NCBI GenBank assembly: GCA_029556615.1
Contig: JAKQDD010000249.1
Coordinates: 62,001 to 126,000 of the forward strand
Direction: 5' to 3'
Origin: Verrucomicrobiota bacterium
GTDB taxonomy: Bacteria; Verrucomicrobiota; Verrucomicrobiia; Limisphaerales; J093
DNA length: 64,000 nt
Both the position numbers and the translations under genes were made by a program. The stretch's first letter is position 1. Every line of letters begins with the position of its first letter. The notes under the pieces were generated by a model. That model was given only the letters and a program-made list of their open reading frames with translations, did not search any database and was not told where the DNA came from. Shown here piece after piece: positions 21,111-29,599 of this stretch.

Positions 21111-21742
21111 CGGGTTCCTTCGATCGCCAGGAGGTTCTTGATGTGGCCATCGGCGTAGAGGTAGTTCACGCCCCGTTTCTCGCCGCGCGCGGCGTGGAAC
21201 GCCTCCTTGTCGAAGACGACCGGAATATGATGCGGGTCAAAATCGATGCCGAACACTCGGAGGTGCTCGGCATCCTGTCCGTTCAGGAGGCTGTTCCAGG
21301 AGTAGCTGGACCGGGTCTGGGCGAAGAGTCCTTTAGAGTCCGAAGGGCATTTCAGGACGAGGACGGAGCCGAGGTGGTTGGAGAGCACGATATCGATCGT
21401 GAGCTGGTGGTTGGTTGCGGGGAGGCTGTTGGTTTCGAAGAGGCGGTCGCGCATTTCAGGCAGGCGGTTGCCGTAGTCCTGGGTGTAGAGCTGGAGGGCG
21501 ATTCCGATCTGTCGGAGATTGCCGAGACAGGCGGTGGACCGGCCGGCCTCCTTGGCCTTGCCAAGCGCCGGGAACAGCAGTCCTGCCAGCAGGGCGATGA
21601 TCGACATGACCACGAGCAATTCGATGAGCGTGAAAGCGCTCGAAGGCTCCGTGGTGCGACGGCGCCGCCGCGAGGGCGGAACAACTCCGCGGCGCGAACA
21701 CCTGGGACCCGCAACCGACGCCCATGGCTGGCGGGCCTTCAC
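21107..21742 (-). CDS. prepilin-type (type II pseudopilin-like) protein
   Basis: 211 residues. A long basic leader (~36 residues) ends at the prepilin cleavage and methylation motif (SAFTLIELLVVMSIIALLAG). Then comes the PALGKAKEAGRSTACLGNLRQIGIALQLYTQDYGN-type helix, given here in parts: AGRSTACLGNLRQIG and LQLYTQDYGNRLP. The end has NYLYADGHIKN, a common C-terminal motif of these proteins in Verrucomicrobiota and Planctomycetota (G/H-x-G type). The leader is longer than usual; a start nearer the motif is possible, but no internal Met is available. Overlaps the genes on both sides by ATGA. Confidence 0.85.
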   Translation of the reverse strand: MKARQPWASVAGPRCSRRGVVPPSRRRRRTTEPSSAFTLIELLVVMSIIALLAGLLFPALGKAKEAGRSTACLGNLRQIGIALQLYTQDYGNRLPEMRDRLFETNSLPATNHQLTIDIVLSNHLGSVLVLKCPSDSKGLFAQTRSSYSWNSLLNGQDAEHLRVFGIDFDPHHIPVVFDKEAFHAARGEKRGVNYLYADGHIKNLLAIEGTR

Positions 21743-22377
21743 GGGTGCCGCTGACCGCGGAGGAAGGCCCCGTTTTCCATCATCCGTTGGAGTTCTTCCA
21801 GGAGCGGAGCGGCCTCGGCCTTGGTCTGGGCGGAACTCTCGGAGTAGAAGGACTTGAGGCCCGTGGTGATGACCTGCTGTCGCACTGCCTCGCTGACGAC
21901 GGGGATGCCGTTGGTGGCGCCGTCCGGAGGCTCCCAGCCCTCCTCGGTTTCAAGGTCGTCGCGCGCTTCCTTCAATCGTTTGAGGGCTTCGTCGACGGTC
22001 CGCCGGCGGCGGTCGGGGGGCAATTGCTCGAACGCGCCGAGCATCTGACGGAAGCCGGTGGGGAGTGTGGCCTCGATGAACTCGCTCTTCTCGGTGTCGG
22101 TCATGGCCTCGAACCAGCGGGTCCACTCGCGGTCCAGCCTGGCGGTGCGCCGGTCGTCGTAGGTCAGCCGGTTGAGTTTCCGGGCGAGCTCGCGGAGGGC
22201 CTGGGCACGCGCTTCGCCCCGGAGTTGCGCGAAATCCACGTTTTGGAGAAAGGCGCGGATCTTCTCGGGGGTCACCCGCTGGCTGCGGGCGAGCCAGTAG
22301 CCGCCGAGGGCGACGGCCCAGATGGCCAACAAGGTAACAGCCGCGAGCAGCAGCGGTCGGTGGCGCGGCGCAAACAT
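21739..22377 (-). CDS. membrane-anchored hypothetical protein
   Basis: 212 residues, no family recognised. One N-terminal membrane helix (LLLAAVTLLAIWAVALGGYWLA), then a soluble, mostly helical and highly charged domain (REWTRWFEAMTDTEKSEFIE, PPDRRRRTVDEALKRLKEA) with no cysteine. First gene of a four-gene unit; its stop overlaps the pseudopilin start (ATGA). Position suggests a role tied to the pseudopilin/ABC module. Confidence 0.7.
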   Translation of the reverse strand: MFAPRHRPLLLAAVTLLAIWAVALGGYWLARSQRVTPEKIRAFLQNVDFAQLRGEARAQALRELARKLNRLTYDDRRTARLDREWTRWFEAMTDTEKSEFIEATLPTGFRQMLGAFEQLPPDRRRRTVDEALKRLKEARDDLETEEGWEPPDGATNGIPVVSEAVRQQVITTGLKSFYSESSAQTKAEAAPLLEELQRMMENGAFLRGQRHP

Positions 22378-22430
22378 AGGTACAGTCTAGAGTCGGACGC
22401 GGAAATCGCAACTGCTCAGTCGGCAGAGTC

Positions 22431-23660
22431 CTAAGGTTCCACGCGGATGGGGGTTCCCATGGCCACCAGATTGGCGAGGGCCTCAGCATTCCAGTTGGCG
22501 AGGCGAAAGCAGCCGTGGGATTCCGTCCGCCCGACGTCCTCCGGTCGCGGCGTGCCGTGGATGCCGTAGCCGGGGCGGTCCAGACCGATCCAGGCGGTGC
22601 CGACGGGATTGTTGGGGCCCGGCGCGAGGATGAGTCGGCGTCCCAGGCGCCGGGCCTCGGCCGATTCCGGAAAGACGTCAGGATTGAAGGTGTAATTGGG
22701 TTGTCGCGCGACGACCACGACGCGGAGGGTGCCCAGGGGGCGCTTGGTCACCTGGCGGGCGATGCTGCAGGGGCAGTGGATCAGGAGGCGATTGGTGTCG
22801 TCAAACGCCTGGAGCGTCTTGGCTGCCAGGCGGATGCGGACCTCGGCGGCCTTGGCCGGGGGCGGGGTCACCACGACGTTCGGGACCCGCACCGCGCAGC
22901 CCGGGGAGACGTTGTCCCAGTCGATCTCGGGATTCAATTGACGGAGCAGCCGGGGATGGGATCGGGTTTGTTCGGCGACGAGTTCGAGCACGGTTTCGTA
23001 GTCAAGCCGCGGCTGCTGGGACTTGCCGAGCCAGGTCGGGCTCACGGGCGCCAGCCGCGCGATGTCGTCGGACGAGACCGCGTAGTGGGTCAGGGTGGAT
23101 CCTGTCAACAGGAGGCGGTTCCGTGTGGCGGCATCGAGCAGGCCGGAGGGAGGCAGGCGCTCCCGCCGCTGAAAGGCGAGGATGGCGGCCCGGGTTTGGA
23201 TTCCTCCCAGGCCGTCGATCGAGCCGGGCGAGATGCCCAGGCCTGCGAGAGCGATCTGCGCCTCCAGGACCGATTGCACGGGCGACCTCGTCGACTCCGC
23301 GTCGGGCAGTCCGATCAGATTGGTCAGGGACAGCCGGCCCATGATGCTGGTGGCGGCCGGGTTTGACGATGCGGGGGAGGGCTTGGGTGTCAGCGTTTGG
23401 GGAAGGACATTGGTGGCCGGGGGCAGTCGGACGGACTGGCCAGTGGACACCAAGGCCGCGGTCTGACGGGGGGCGGGTGCCTTGGGCACCACGGCGTAGC
23501 GCGAGAAAACCCAGCCCAGGAACACCAGGCCGCCGCCTGCGAGCAGGGCATAGGCCCAGCGTTGCAGCCGGCCGCGGCGGGGTGGGACCCGGTATCGCGT
23601 GTAGACCTGCACGACAGGAGTTAGCCACAGGCCCCGCCGGTCAACCAAGCCGGAAGTCAA
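22431..23660 (-). CDS. L,D-transpeptidase (YkuD) with peptidoglycan-binding domain
   Basis: 409 residues from a TTG at 23660; AAGGGAG a few bases upstream supports this start and no ATG is available. One membrane helix (RWAYALLAGGGLVFLGWVFSR, ~35-55), a disordered Pro/Thr linker, a PG_binding_1 domain (LAGLGISPGSIDGLGGIQTR, ~135-155), a LysM-like stretch, then the catalytic YkuD domain ending GIHGTPRPEDVG...ESHGCFRLANWN. Both conserved histidines and the catalytic Cys (SHGCFRL) are present. Makes 3-3 cross-links or attaches proteins to the wall. Confidence 0.92.
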   Translation of the reverse strand: MTSGLVDRRGLWLTPVVQVYTRYRVPPRRGRLQRWAYALLAGGGLVFLGWVFSRYAVVPKAPAPRQTAALVSTGQSVRLPPATNVLPQTLTPKPSPASSNPAATSIMGRLSLTNLIGLPDAESTRSPVQSVLEAQIALAGLGISPGSIDGLGGIQTRAAILAFQRRERLPPSGLLDAATRNRLLLTGSTLTHYAVSSDDIARLAPVSPTWLGKSQQPRLDYETVLELVAEQTRSHPRLLRQLNPEIDWDNVSPGCAVRVPNVVVTPPPAKAAEVRIRLAAKTLQAFDDTNRLLIHCPCSIARQVTKRPLGTLRVVVVARQPNYTFNPDVFPESAEARRLGRRLILAPGPNNPVGTAWIGLDRPGYGIHGTPRPEDVGRTESHGCFRLANWNAEALANLVAMGTPIRVEP

Positions 23661-23730
23661 CAGTCTCCCTTCGAGCGCGAACCGCCCGCCCGAGATCGAG
23701 GCAGGCGGTCCGGCATGTCGCGGGACTGAC

Positions 23731-23997
23731 TCAGGTCGTCGCGCGCTGATCGCAGATCCAGGAGTGTGCGCGATCGGCGATCTTGGCCAGCGTCAGCAGG
23801 TCATCGCGGCCGAAGCTCTCGGTCGATTTCCATTGTTCGCCATCCTTATACACGCGGCAGAACGTCACGTTGTAGCGGATGACGTCGCCGACGCTGTTCT
23901 CCCAGATGGCGGCCTTGAGGGCGCCGATGCGGAATTCCTGAACCGGTTTGTTGCGGGGTGGGACACTGCGGGGGTTGGGGTTTTCCTTGCCATTCAT
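23731..23997 (-). CDS. small conserved-looking protein of unknown function
   Basis: 88 residues. Very strong ribosome-binding site (AAAGGAGG, five bases before ATG 23997), much better than its neighbours, which argues that it is real and well expressed. Pattern: a short Pro/Arg N-terminus, then PVQEFRIGALKAAIWEN, a strand YNVTFCRVYKDGEQW, and a helix DDLLTLAKIADRAHSWIC. Looks like a small beta-sheet plus one helix, but I cannot name a family or function. Alone on the minus strand, 70 bases upstream of the L,D-transpeptidase start, so it may be the first gene of that transcript. Confidence 0.75.
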   Translation of the reverse strand: MNGKENPNPRSVPPRNKPVQEFRIGALKAAIWENSVGDVIRYNVTFCRVYKDGEQWKSTESFGRDDLLTLAKIADRAHSWICDQRATT

Positions 23998-24200
23998 GGT
24001 TTCCTCCTTTGCGGTGGTCGGTTGGGCCAGGCCGTGCCCGCGGGCCCGGAAAGTCCACCGCCGTCAAACCGGATCCTGCACGAACCTGCACCTTGGCGTC
24101 TTGCCGCGCTCAATCTACGGAGGCCGGTTCATTCGTCAAGGGCGAGGCGTTCGACGGGCGTTGGGCTCCCGGGGGGGGCAGCGGTCTGGCGATCACGGGC

Positions 24201-24378
24201 TAGCGAGGCGCACCTCAGACCTAACGAAGTCCGCGATCGCATGAAGCCTTCCTGCCTTTCCGGACCCTCCCTTCCGCGCCTCGCTAACGTAGAGTCCTCG
24301 ACGGAGGAAGGGGAGGCCTGGAACGGCAGGGACCAAACTTGACCTGTTGACCACACATTCCACAAGTCGAGGGCTCTA
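24201..24378 (+). mobile_element. composite inverted-repeat element, copy B (best-preserved M1+M2)
   Basis: M1: TA 24201-24202, 82 bp with ends GCGAGGCGC and GCGCCTCGC, TA 24285-24286. Three bases (ACG) follow, then M2: TA 24290-24291, 85 bp with ends GAGTCCTCGAC and GTCGAGGGCTC, TA 24377-24378. Sits in the 409-base gap between the 88-residue protein and the DsbD-like gene, ending ~28 bases before that gene. M2 contains two TTGACC hexamers eight bases apart, so it could carry a -35 box, but no convincing -10 follows. Confidence 0.9.
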
Positions 24379-24406
24379 GTGTTTGCGCAGCGGCCGGTTC
24401 TGCGGA

Positions 24407-26593
24407 ATGATGGGGGCCATGCAGAGGTGGTTGCTGATACTGATGGGGATGCTGGGGGAGGCGGTCGGCGGGGCGGTTTGGGCGGAGACCGCCACCCGGG
24501 CGTCGCTTTTCCTTTCCGCTGCGCAGGTTCGTCCGGGCGAGACCGTTTGGGCTGGAGTCCAGCTGCGCATGGCTCCCGGATGGCATACCTATTGGTCGAA
24601 CCCCGGGGAATCGGGGATGGCGACGGCGCTGGATTGGAAGCTGCCGCGCGGGCTGACGGCGGGCGCGATCCAGTGGCCGGCGCCGGAGCGTTATGTTGCC
24701 TCGGGGATGACGACTTACGTTCACCACGACGAGGCGGTTCTGCTGGTGCCGCTGAGCATTGCGGCGGATCATCCGACTGGGGAGGTGGCCGTTGACGTCG
24801 AGGTCTCATGGCTCGAGTGCCAGGAGACCTGTGTGCCGGGCAGCACGAATCTTCAGGGGTCGTTTCGGGTTGCGGGTGAGACTGTGCCCGCCCCGAACGC
24901 GGAGCGATTTGCCGCGTGGCGGGGTCGGATTCCGGTGCCTGAACCGCGCCTGGGTGTCGTGGCCACCTGGTCCGGGTCCAGTGCGGCGAAGACGGCGTCG
25001 TTGGTGGTCGAGGGCGTGGCGGCGGGCGGGTTTGTGCCGGAGGATTTCGCGCCTTACCCGGCAGAGGACTACGAACTCGATCCGGCCGTTCAAGTGCTCG
25101 AGGCGGAGTCCGGGCGGTTCAAGCTGTCCAAGACCGTGAAGTGGTCGGGCACAGCGGCGCCGGAGAGGATTGCCGGGGTTCTGATCCCCGCGGGGAGGAG
25201 CGAGGGGGGAAAGAAGGCTTACGAAGTCGTTCTCGAGCCCGGGCGGGGGGCGGTGCCGCCTCGTTCCGACACCGAGGGTGCGGTTGGGGGGGGGGGCAGC
25301 AGACCGGTGACGGGCTCTGAGGCGGGCGGGCGGTCGCTGATGGGGATGCTGTTGCTGGCATTTCTGGGAGGCATGATCCTGAATGTGATGCCGTGTGTGT
25401 TGCCGGTGATTGCGCTGAAGATTTTGGGATTCGTGCAGCAGAGCAGGGAGAACCCTGCAGGCGTGCGCCGGCTGGGGATGATGTACGGGTTGGGTGTTTG
25501 GGTGTCGTTTCTGGTTATGGCGGCAGTGGTCATCGGCGTGCAACAGGCGGGCGGTGCTGCCAGTTGGGGGATGCAGATGCAGAGCGCCTGGTTTCGGGTG
25601 GCGCTGCTGATTGTGGTGACGCTCGTCACGCTGAATCTGTTTGGGGTGTTCGAGGTCTCGCTGGGAGGGCGGGCCATGGGCGCGGCCTCCCAATGGGCGG
25701 CGCGGGAGGGGTCGGCCGGCGCCTTCTTCAACGGCGTTCTGGCGACGGCGCTTGGGACTTCGTGCACGGCGCCGTTTCTGGCCGTGGCCGTGGGTTTTGC
25801 CTTCACGCAGACGACCGGGATCATCCTCTTGGTGTTCAGTGCGACGGCGTTCGGGCTTGCGTTTCCGTATGTCCTGCTGAGTGCGCAGCCGCGGTGGTTG
25901 CGGTTTCTGCCTCGGCCGGGGCCTTGGATGGGCCGGTTCAAGGTGTTGATGGGGTTTCCGATGGCGTGCACGGCGGTGTGGCTTTTGGATTTGGCGGCGC
26001 CGAGTTACGGCGATGGAGGGTTCTTGTGGCTGGGGTTGTTTGTCATGGTGCTCTCGCTTATCGCCTGGGTTTGGGGGGAGTATGTCCAGAGGGGGACGGC
26101 AAGGGCCGGTTGGTCGATGGCGCTGTGCGTTGTCCTGGCGGCTGTGGCGTACGGAGGGATCCTGGAAGGTCGGCTGCAGTGGAGGACGCCTCGCACAACG
26201 GTATCCGCAGGTGACGTGATCCAGGATGTGCCCGGAGGGATTGCCTGGCATCGATGGAGTCCGGAGGCGGTCGATCGGGAGCGTCAGAACGGTCGGTCGG
26301 TTCTTGTCGATTTCACTGCCAAGTGGTGTCCCAATTGCCTGTGGAACAAGAAGTTCGCGATTGACGTCGCCGAGGTTCGCGAGAGGATGAAGCGCGATGG
26401 AACCGTGGCGTTCCGGGCCGACTACACGGATCGGGATCCGCGAATCACGGAGGAGTTGCGGCGGCACGGGCGGGCAGGGGTGCCGTTGGTCCTGGTGTTT
26501 CCTGCGGATTTGAACCGGGCCCCCCAGGTGTTGCCGACAGCGCTGACGCCCGCGATAGTCCTCGAGGCGTTGGCGCAGGCGGCTGGAGAGTAG
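24407..26593 (+). CDS. DsbD-like thiol:disulfide interchange protein
   Basis: 728 residues from ATG 24407; ATGs at 24410 and 24419 are equally possible, and the last gives the neatest signal peptide (MQRWLLILMGMLGEAVGG). Order: periplasmic DsbD-alpha-like domain (~30-290, with LECQETCVPGST), a CcdA-like membrane domain of about eight helices with its two key cysteines in NVMPCVLPVIALK (~335) and GTSCTAPFLAVA (~455), and a C-terminal thioredoxin domain with WCPNC (~645). Moves reducing power from cytoplasmic thioredoxin to periplasmic substrates, such as the TlpA-like protein encoded next. Confidence 0.92.
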   Translation: MMGAMQRWLLILMGMLGEAVGGAVWAETATRASLFLSAAQVRPGETVWAGVQLRMAPGWHTYWSNPGESGMATALDWKLPRGLTAGAIQWPAPERYVASGMTTYVHHDEAVLLVPLSIAADHPTGEVAVDVEVSWLECQETCVPGSTNLQGSFRVAGETVPAPNAERFAAWRGRIPVPEPRLGVVATWSGSSAAKTASLVVEGVAAGGFVPEDFAPYPAEDYELDPAVQVLEAESGRFKLSKTVKWSGTAAPERIAGVLIPAGRSEGGKKAYEVVLEPGRGAVPPRSDTEGAVGGGGSRPVTGSEAGGRSLMGMLLLAFLGGMILNVMPCVLPVIALKILGFVQQSRENPAGVRRLGMMYGLGVWVSFLVMAAVVIGVQQAGGAASWGMQMQSAWFRVALLIVVTLVTLNLFGVFEVSLGGRAMGAASQWAAREGSAGAFFNGVLATALGTSCTAPFLAVAVGFAFTQTTGIILLVFSATAFGLAFPYVLLSAQPRWLRFLPRPGPWMGRFKVLMGFPMACTAVWLLDLAAPSYGDGGFLWLGLFVMVLSLIAWVWGEYVQRGTARAGWSMALCVVLAAVAYGGILEGRLQWRTPRTTVSAGDVIQDVPGGIAWHRWSPEAVDRERQNGRSVLVDFTAKWCPNCLWNKKFAIDVAEVRERMKRDGTVAFRADYTDRDPRITEELRRHGRAGVPLVLVFPADLNRAPQVLPTALTPAIVLEALAQAAGE

Positions 26594-26823
26594 GTGGTCC
26601 AGTTCACCACTGCGGGCATGTTGAGAATCGGGCCACCGAGCTTTGGGTCGGCCTTGCCCGACTCGGCCCGTTGGATGGGAAGCCTTTGCCCGTCATGACG
26701 AACGACTTGCGGGTGTGCGGTTGCAGGGGATTTGAATAAGAGGGCCCTGGATTGCTTCTGTAGATTTGGGATCCAGTGTGTGGGATGGGCATGGGGAACA
26801 GGATGACTACGGGATCACGCCTT

Positions 26824-27441
26824 ATGAAAGCGAAACTGATGTGGGTCGTGCAGGCCTGCCTGATGGCGGCAGTGGTGGGGTCGGTATCGGTGTGGGGTCA
26901 GGCAAAGGTCGGGCAGTCGGCACCGGATTTCTCGGCTACGGACATCAATGGGCGGGTTCATCGTCTCGGAGATTACCGGGGGAAGATCGTTGTGCTCGAG
27001 GCATACAACCTGGATTGTCCGGCCTGTGCCAATCACTATCGGAGCGGCTCGATACAGGCCCTTCAAGGGAACTCGGTCAACCGGGGCGTGGTGTGGTTGT
27101 TGGTGAATTCGGCGCCGGTGGGGAGCGCCTCGTACCGGAAGCCGGAGGCGGCGCGCAAAGAGTTTGCGGACAACGGAATACGAGCGACCGCCTGGATCGA
27201 CGATCACGCGGGTGCGTTGGGGCGACTGTACGGGATGAAGACGACACCGCACCTGTTTGTCATCGACCAGCAGGGTCTTCTGGCTTACCAGGGGGCCATT
27301 GACGATCGGCCCGGCACGACCGGCGATCCGCGGACGGCGCGCAATTACGTCAAGCAGGCGGTGGAATCGCTGCTGGCGGGCAAGGCAGTGCCGGTGGCTG
27401 AATCCACGCCGTACGGGAGTCCGATCAAGTACGCGAACTGA
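26824..27441 (+). CDS. TlpA/peroxiredoxin-like secreted thioredoxin-fold protein
   Basis: 205 residues from ATG 26824, with signal peptide (MKAKLMWVVQACLMAAVVG); an in-frame ATG at 26803 is an alternative. AhpC-TSA/redoxin fold: GQSAPDFSATDINGR, active site NLDCPACANHY (CPAC), cis-Pro region KTTPHLFVID. The end has the PRTARNYVKQAVESLLAGK segment common in these proteins. A likely reduction partner of the upstream DsbD-like protein, 230 bases away. Confidence 0.85.
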   Translation: MKAKLMWVVQACLMAAVVGSVSVWGQAKVGQSAPDFSATDINGRVHRLGDYRGKIVVLEAYNLDCPACANHYRSGSIQALQGNSVNRGVVWLLVNSAPVGSASYRKPEAARKEFADNGIRATAWIDDHAGALGRLYGMKTTPHLFVIDQQGLLAYQGAIDDRPGTTGDPRTARNYVKQAVESLLAGKAVPVAESTPYGSPIKYAN

Positions 27442-27547
27442 TCGGCGTGGGATGTTGGGGACCCCGCGTGTCAAGAGCAACTTTTACCCGAGGAGGGGGG
27501 TGGGGGCAGGCTGGTGACTGGCACGGGATAAGCTACTTTCTCTGGGT

Positions 27548-27646
27548 GCAACTAACTGGTTAGTTGCTTGGTTGGTTAGGTTACTTGGGTTGGCATTCGC
27601 CGATGGTGGCAATGGGCTGCCGTCGGCGAATGACTTTGGTAACCAA
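27548..27646. other. cluster of three perfect inverted repeats upstream of prs
   Basis: The 366-base gap before prs holds GCAACTAA/TTAGTTGC over a CTGG loop (27548-27567). Next is CATTCGCCGA/TCGGCGAATG (27594-27632) with an inner GGCA/TGCC pair, and then TTGGT-A-ACCAA (27636-27646). Between them is a GGTT-rich run. It may be the terminator of the TlpA-like gene followed by a structured leader or small RNA for prs. No known riboswitch or RNA family is recognised. Confidence 0.5.
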
Positions 27647-27807
27647 CAGTTTGCGGTTTGGGAGAATCGTCTTGCACGGGCTGGGCCGAGTGGTAGAGTC
27701 CGACGCGTTCCGAGAGTCTGAGCCCCCCGCCTTAAGCCTTGGGGACGGTGACGGGCGGGAGGGTGAGGGGGATCTGTTGTGTTGGCAGGGCAGAACAGCG
27801 GGCAAAC

Positions 27808-28752
27808 GTGAAAATCTTCAGTGGCAGCTCGAATCGCCCCTTGGCGGAGGCGATCTGCAAGTACATCGGCATCGAACTGGGCCGGTGCGTGGTCTCGGAG
27901 TTTCCCGACGGGGAGACCTTCGTGAAGATCCAGGACAACGTCCGGGGTCAGGACACGTTCATCGTGCAGTCGACGAACCCGCCGACGAACCATCATCTGA
28001 TGGAATTGTTCATCATGATGGACGCGCTGCGGCGGGCGAGTGCGAGTCGGATCACGGCGGTGCTTCCGTTCTACGGGTATGCGCGGCAGGACCGCAAGGA
28101 CCAGCCGCGGGTGCCGATCACGGCCAAGTTGGTGGCGAATCTCCTGGTTGCGGCGGGGGCGAACCGGGTTTTGACGATGGACCTGCACGCCCAGCAGATC
28201 CAGGGTTTTTTCGACATCCCGGTGGATCATCTATATGCGGCGCCGGTGATGTATCAGTATTTGCGGCAGAACCAGAGGAAAGACCTGGTGGTGGTCAGTC
28301 CGGACGTCGGGGGTCTGAAGATGGCCTACGCGTACTCCCAGGTGATGGGGACGGGTTTGGCGATCGTGGCCAAGCGGCGCAAGAGCCCGACTGAGGTGGA
28401 GTCGATGACGCTGATCGGGGACATTCGGGGGAAGAACGTCCTGATGGTGGACGATCTCACGGAGACGGCGGGGACGCTAACGACGGCGGCGGGCCTGTTG
28501 CGACGGAAAGGGGCGCGGAAGATCCTGGCGTGTGTCTCGCACACCATCCTGAATGATCTGGGGGTCGAGCGGCTGCGGAAATCCGCTATTGACGAACTCA
28601 TCACGACTGATACAGTCCTCCGCCCCGTCATTGACGGGGTGAAAATCACCACGCTTTCGGTGGCGGGCTTGTTGGGCGAAGCGATCAAACGAATTCACAC
28701 GAATTCGTCGGTTACTTCGCTTTTCGAGTTCAACGGCGGGCGCATCGGATGA
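27808..28752 (+). CDS. prs: ribose-phosphate pyrophosphokinase
   Basis: 314 residues from GTG 27808, the family's usual start (VKIFSGSSNRPLAE) and length. Makes PRPP from ribose 5-phosphate and ATP for nucleotide, His and Trp synthesis. Visible: the flexible-loop region YARQDRKDQPRVPITA (~90-105), LTMDLHAQQIQGFFDIP (~130) and the PRPP-binding loop VLMVDDLTETAGT (~213-225). Upstream in-frame ATG at 27739 would add 23 unrelated residues. Followed 34 bases later by rplY. Confidence 0.96.
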   Translation: MKIFSGSSNRPLAEAICKYIGIELGRCVVSEFPDGETFVKIQDNVRGQDTFIVQSTNPPTNHHLMELFIMMDALRRASASRITAVLPFYGYARQDRKDQPRVPITAKLVANLLVAAGANRVLTMDLHAQQIQGFFDIPVDHLYAAPVMYQYLRQNQRKDLVVVSPDVGGLKMAYAYSQVMGTGLAIVAKRRKSPTEVESMTLIGDIRGKNVLMVDDLTETAGTLTTAAGLLRRKGARKILACVSHTILNDLGVERLRKSAIDELITTDTVLRPVIDGVKITTLSVAGLLGEAIKRIHTNSSVTSLFEFNGGRIG

Positions 28753-28786
28753 TGCTCCGTTCGGGTGTGGAATCGGGATCTCGATC

Positions 28787-29548
28787 ATGAAGTCAGAAGT
28801 GTTGACTGCGTATCCGCGGACGGCAGCGCGTCGTTCCGGCGTGAAGAAACTGCGGGCGTCGTTCCGGGTTCCGGCCGTCATCTACGGGCGCCGGAGGCAG
28901 CCCCAAAACCTCGAGGTCAAGTTGAAGGAGCTCGAGGATTTGATCCATCGGTCTGTTGCGCAGAACATCCTGCTCGACTTGAAGGTCGAGGGTGATGCCG
29001 AGCCCGGGCGGTTGGCGCTGCTTCAGCAGGTCCAGCATCACCCGGTCAGCGGCAAGATCCTCCACGTGGATTTCCACGAGGTGGCCGCCGACGAGCGGGT
29101 TGTGATCCAGGTGCCGGTCGAGACGGCGGGCGAAGCGATTGGCGTCAAGACGGGTGGCGGGATTCTCGAGCACGTTCTGTTCAGCCTGAAGGTTCGGGGT
29201 CTGCCCAAGGACCTCCCCGAGGTTCTGGTTGTCGATGTTTCGCACTTGGAGGTGGGCCAGGCGATTCACATCAGCGATATCCAGGCCCCGCCGGGGGTCC
29301 AGATCCTCGGCGAGAAGTCGATCTCGGTCATCGCGGTCTCAGCGCCTCCGACGGAGGCCGAAGAAGCGGCTGCGGCGGCTGTCGAGGAGGGGGCGCCGCT
29401 CGAACCCGAGGTCATCAAGGAGAAGAAGGACGAGGAGGAGGCGGCCTCGCCTGCGGCGGGAGGCAAGGCGGGCGAGAAGGCTCCGGAGAAGGGTGCGGAC
29501 AAGGGTGCGGTGCCGGAGAAGAAGGAGAAGGCGGAGAAAAAGAAATAG
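28787..29548 (+). CDS. rplY: ribosomal protein L25/TL5 (CTC type)
   Basis: 253 residues. Binds 5S rRNA through the N-terminal L25 domain (~1-95, RRSGVKKLRASFRVPAVIYG); the TL5/CTC C-terminal domain follows (~100-190, VHVDF-type motif LHVDFHEVAADERV). The last ~60 residues are a low-complexity Glu/Lys/Ala tail (EKKDEEEAASPAAGG) beyond the usual length. The prs-rplY-pth order is widespread in bacteria. Confidence 0.94.
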   Translation: MKSEVLTAYPRTAARRSGVKKLRASFRVPAVIYGRRRQPQNLEVKLKELEDLIHRSVAQNILLDLKVEGDAEPGRLALLQQVQHHPVSGKILHVDFHEVAADERVVIQVPVETAGEAIGVKTGGGILEHVLFSLKVRGLPKDLPEVLVVDVSHLEVGQAIHISDIQAPPGVQILGEKSISVIAVSAPPTEAEEAAAAAVEEGAPLEPEVIKEKKDEEEAASPAAGGKAGEKAPEKGADKGAVPEKKEKAEKKK

Positions 29549-29599
29549 CTCCGTCCTGGCTTGTGCCTGGCGGGCCATGGTTGCTAAGGGTGGTCCGGC

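Noticed and set aside
24335..24378. Promoter inside M2 driving the DsbD-like gene
   Set aside because: Two TTGACC boxes are present but no acceptable -10 lies 16-18 bases downstream; kept only as a remark under copy B.
27655..27735. tRNA-like stretch (GGGCCGAGTGGTAGAGTCCGAC)-type sequence, resembling a D-arm, before prs
   Set aside because: No T-arm consensus, no acceptor stem and no plausible anticodon arm could be assembled, so it is not called a tRNA.
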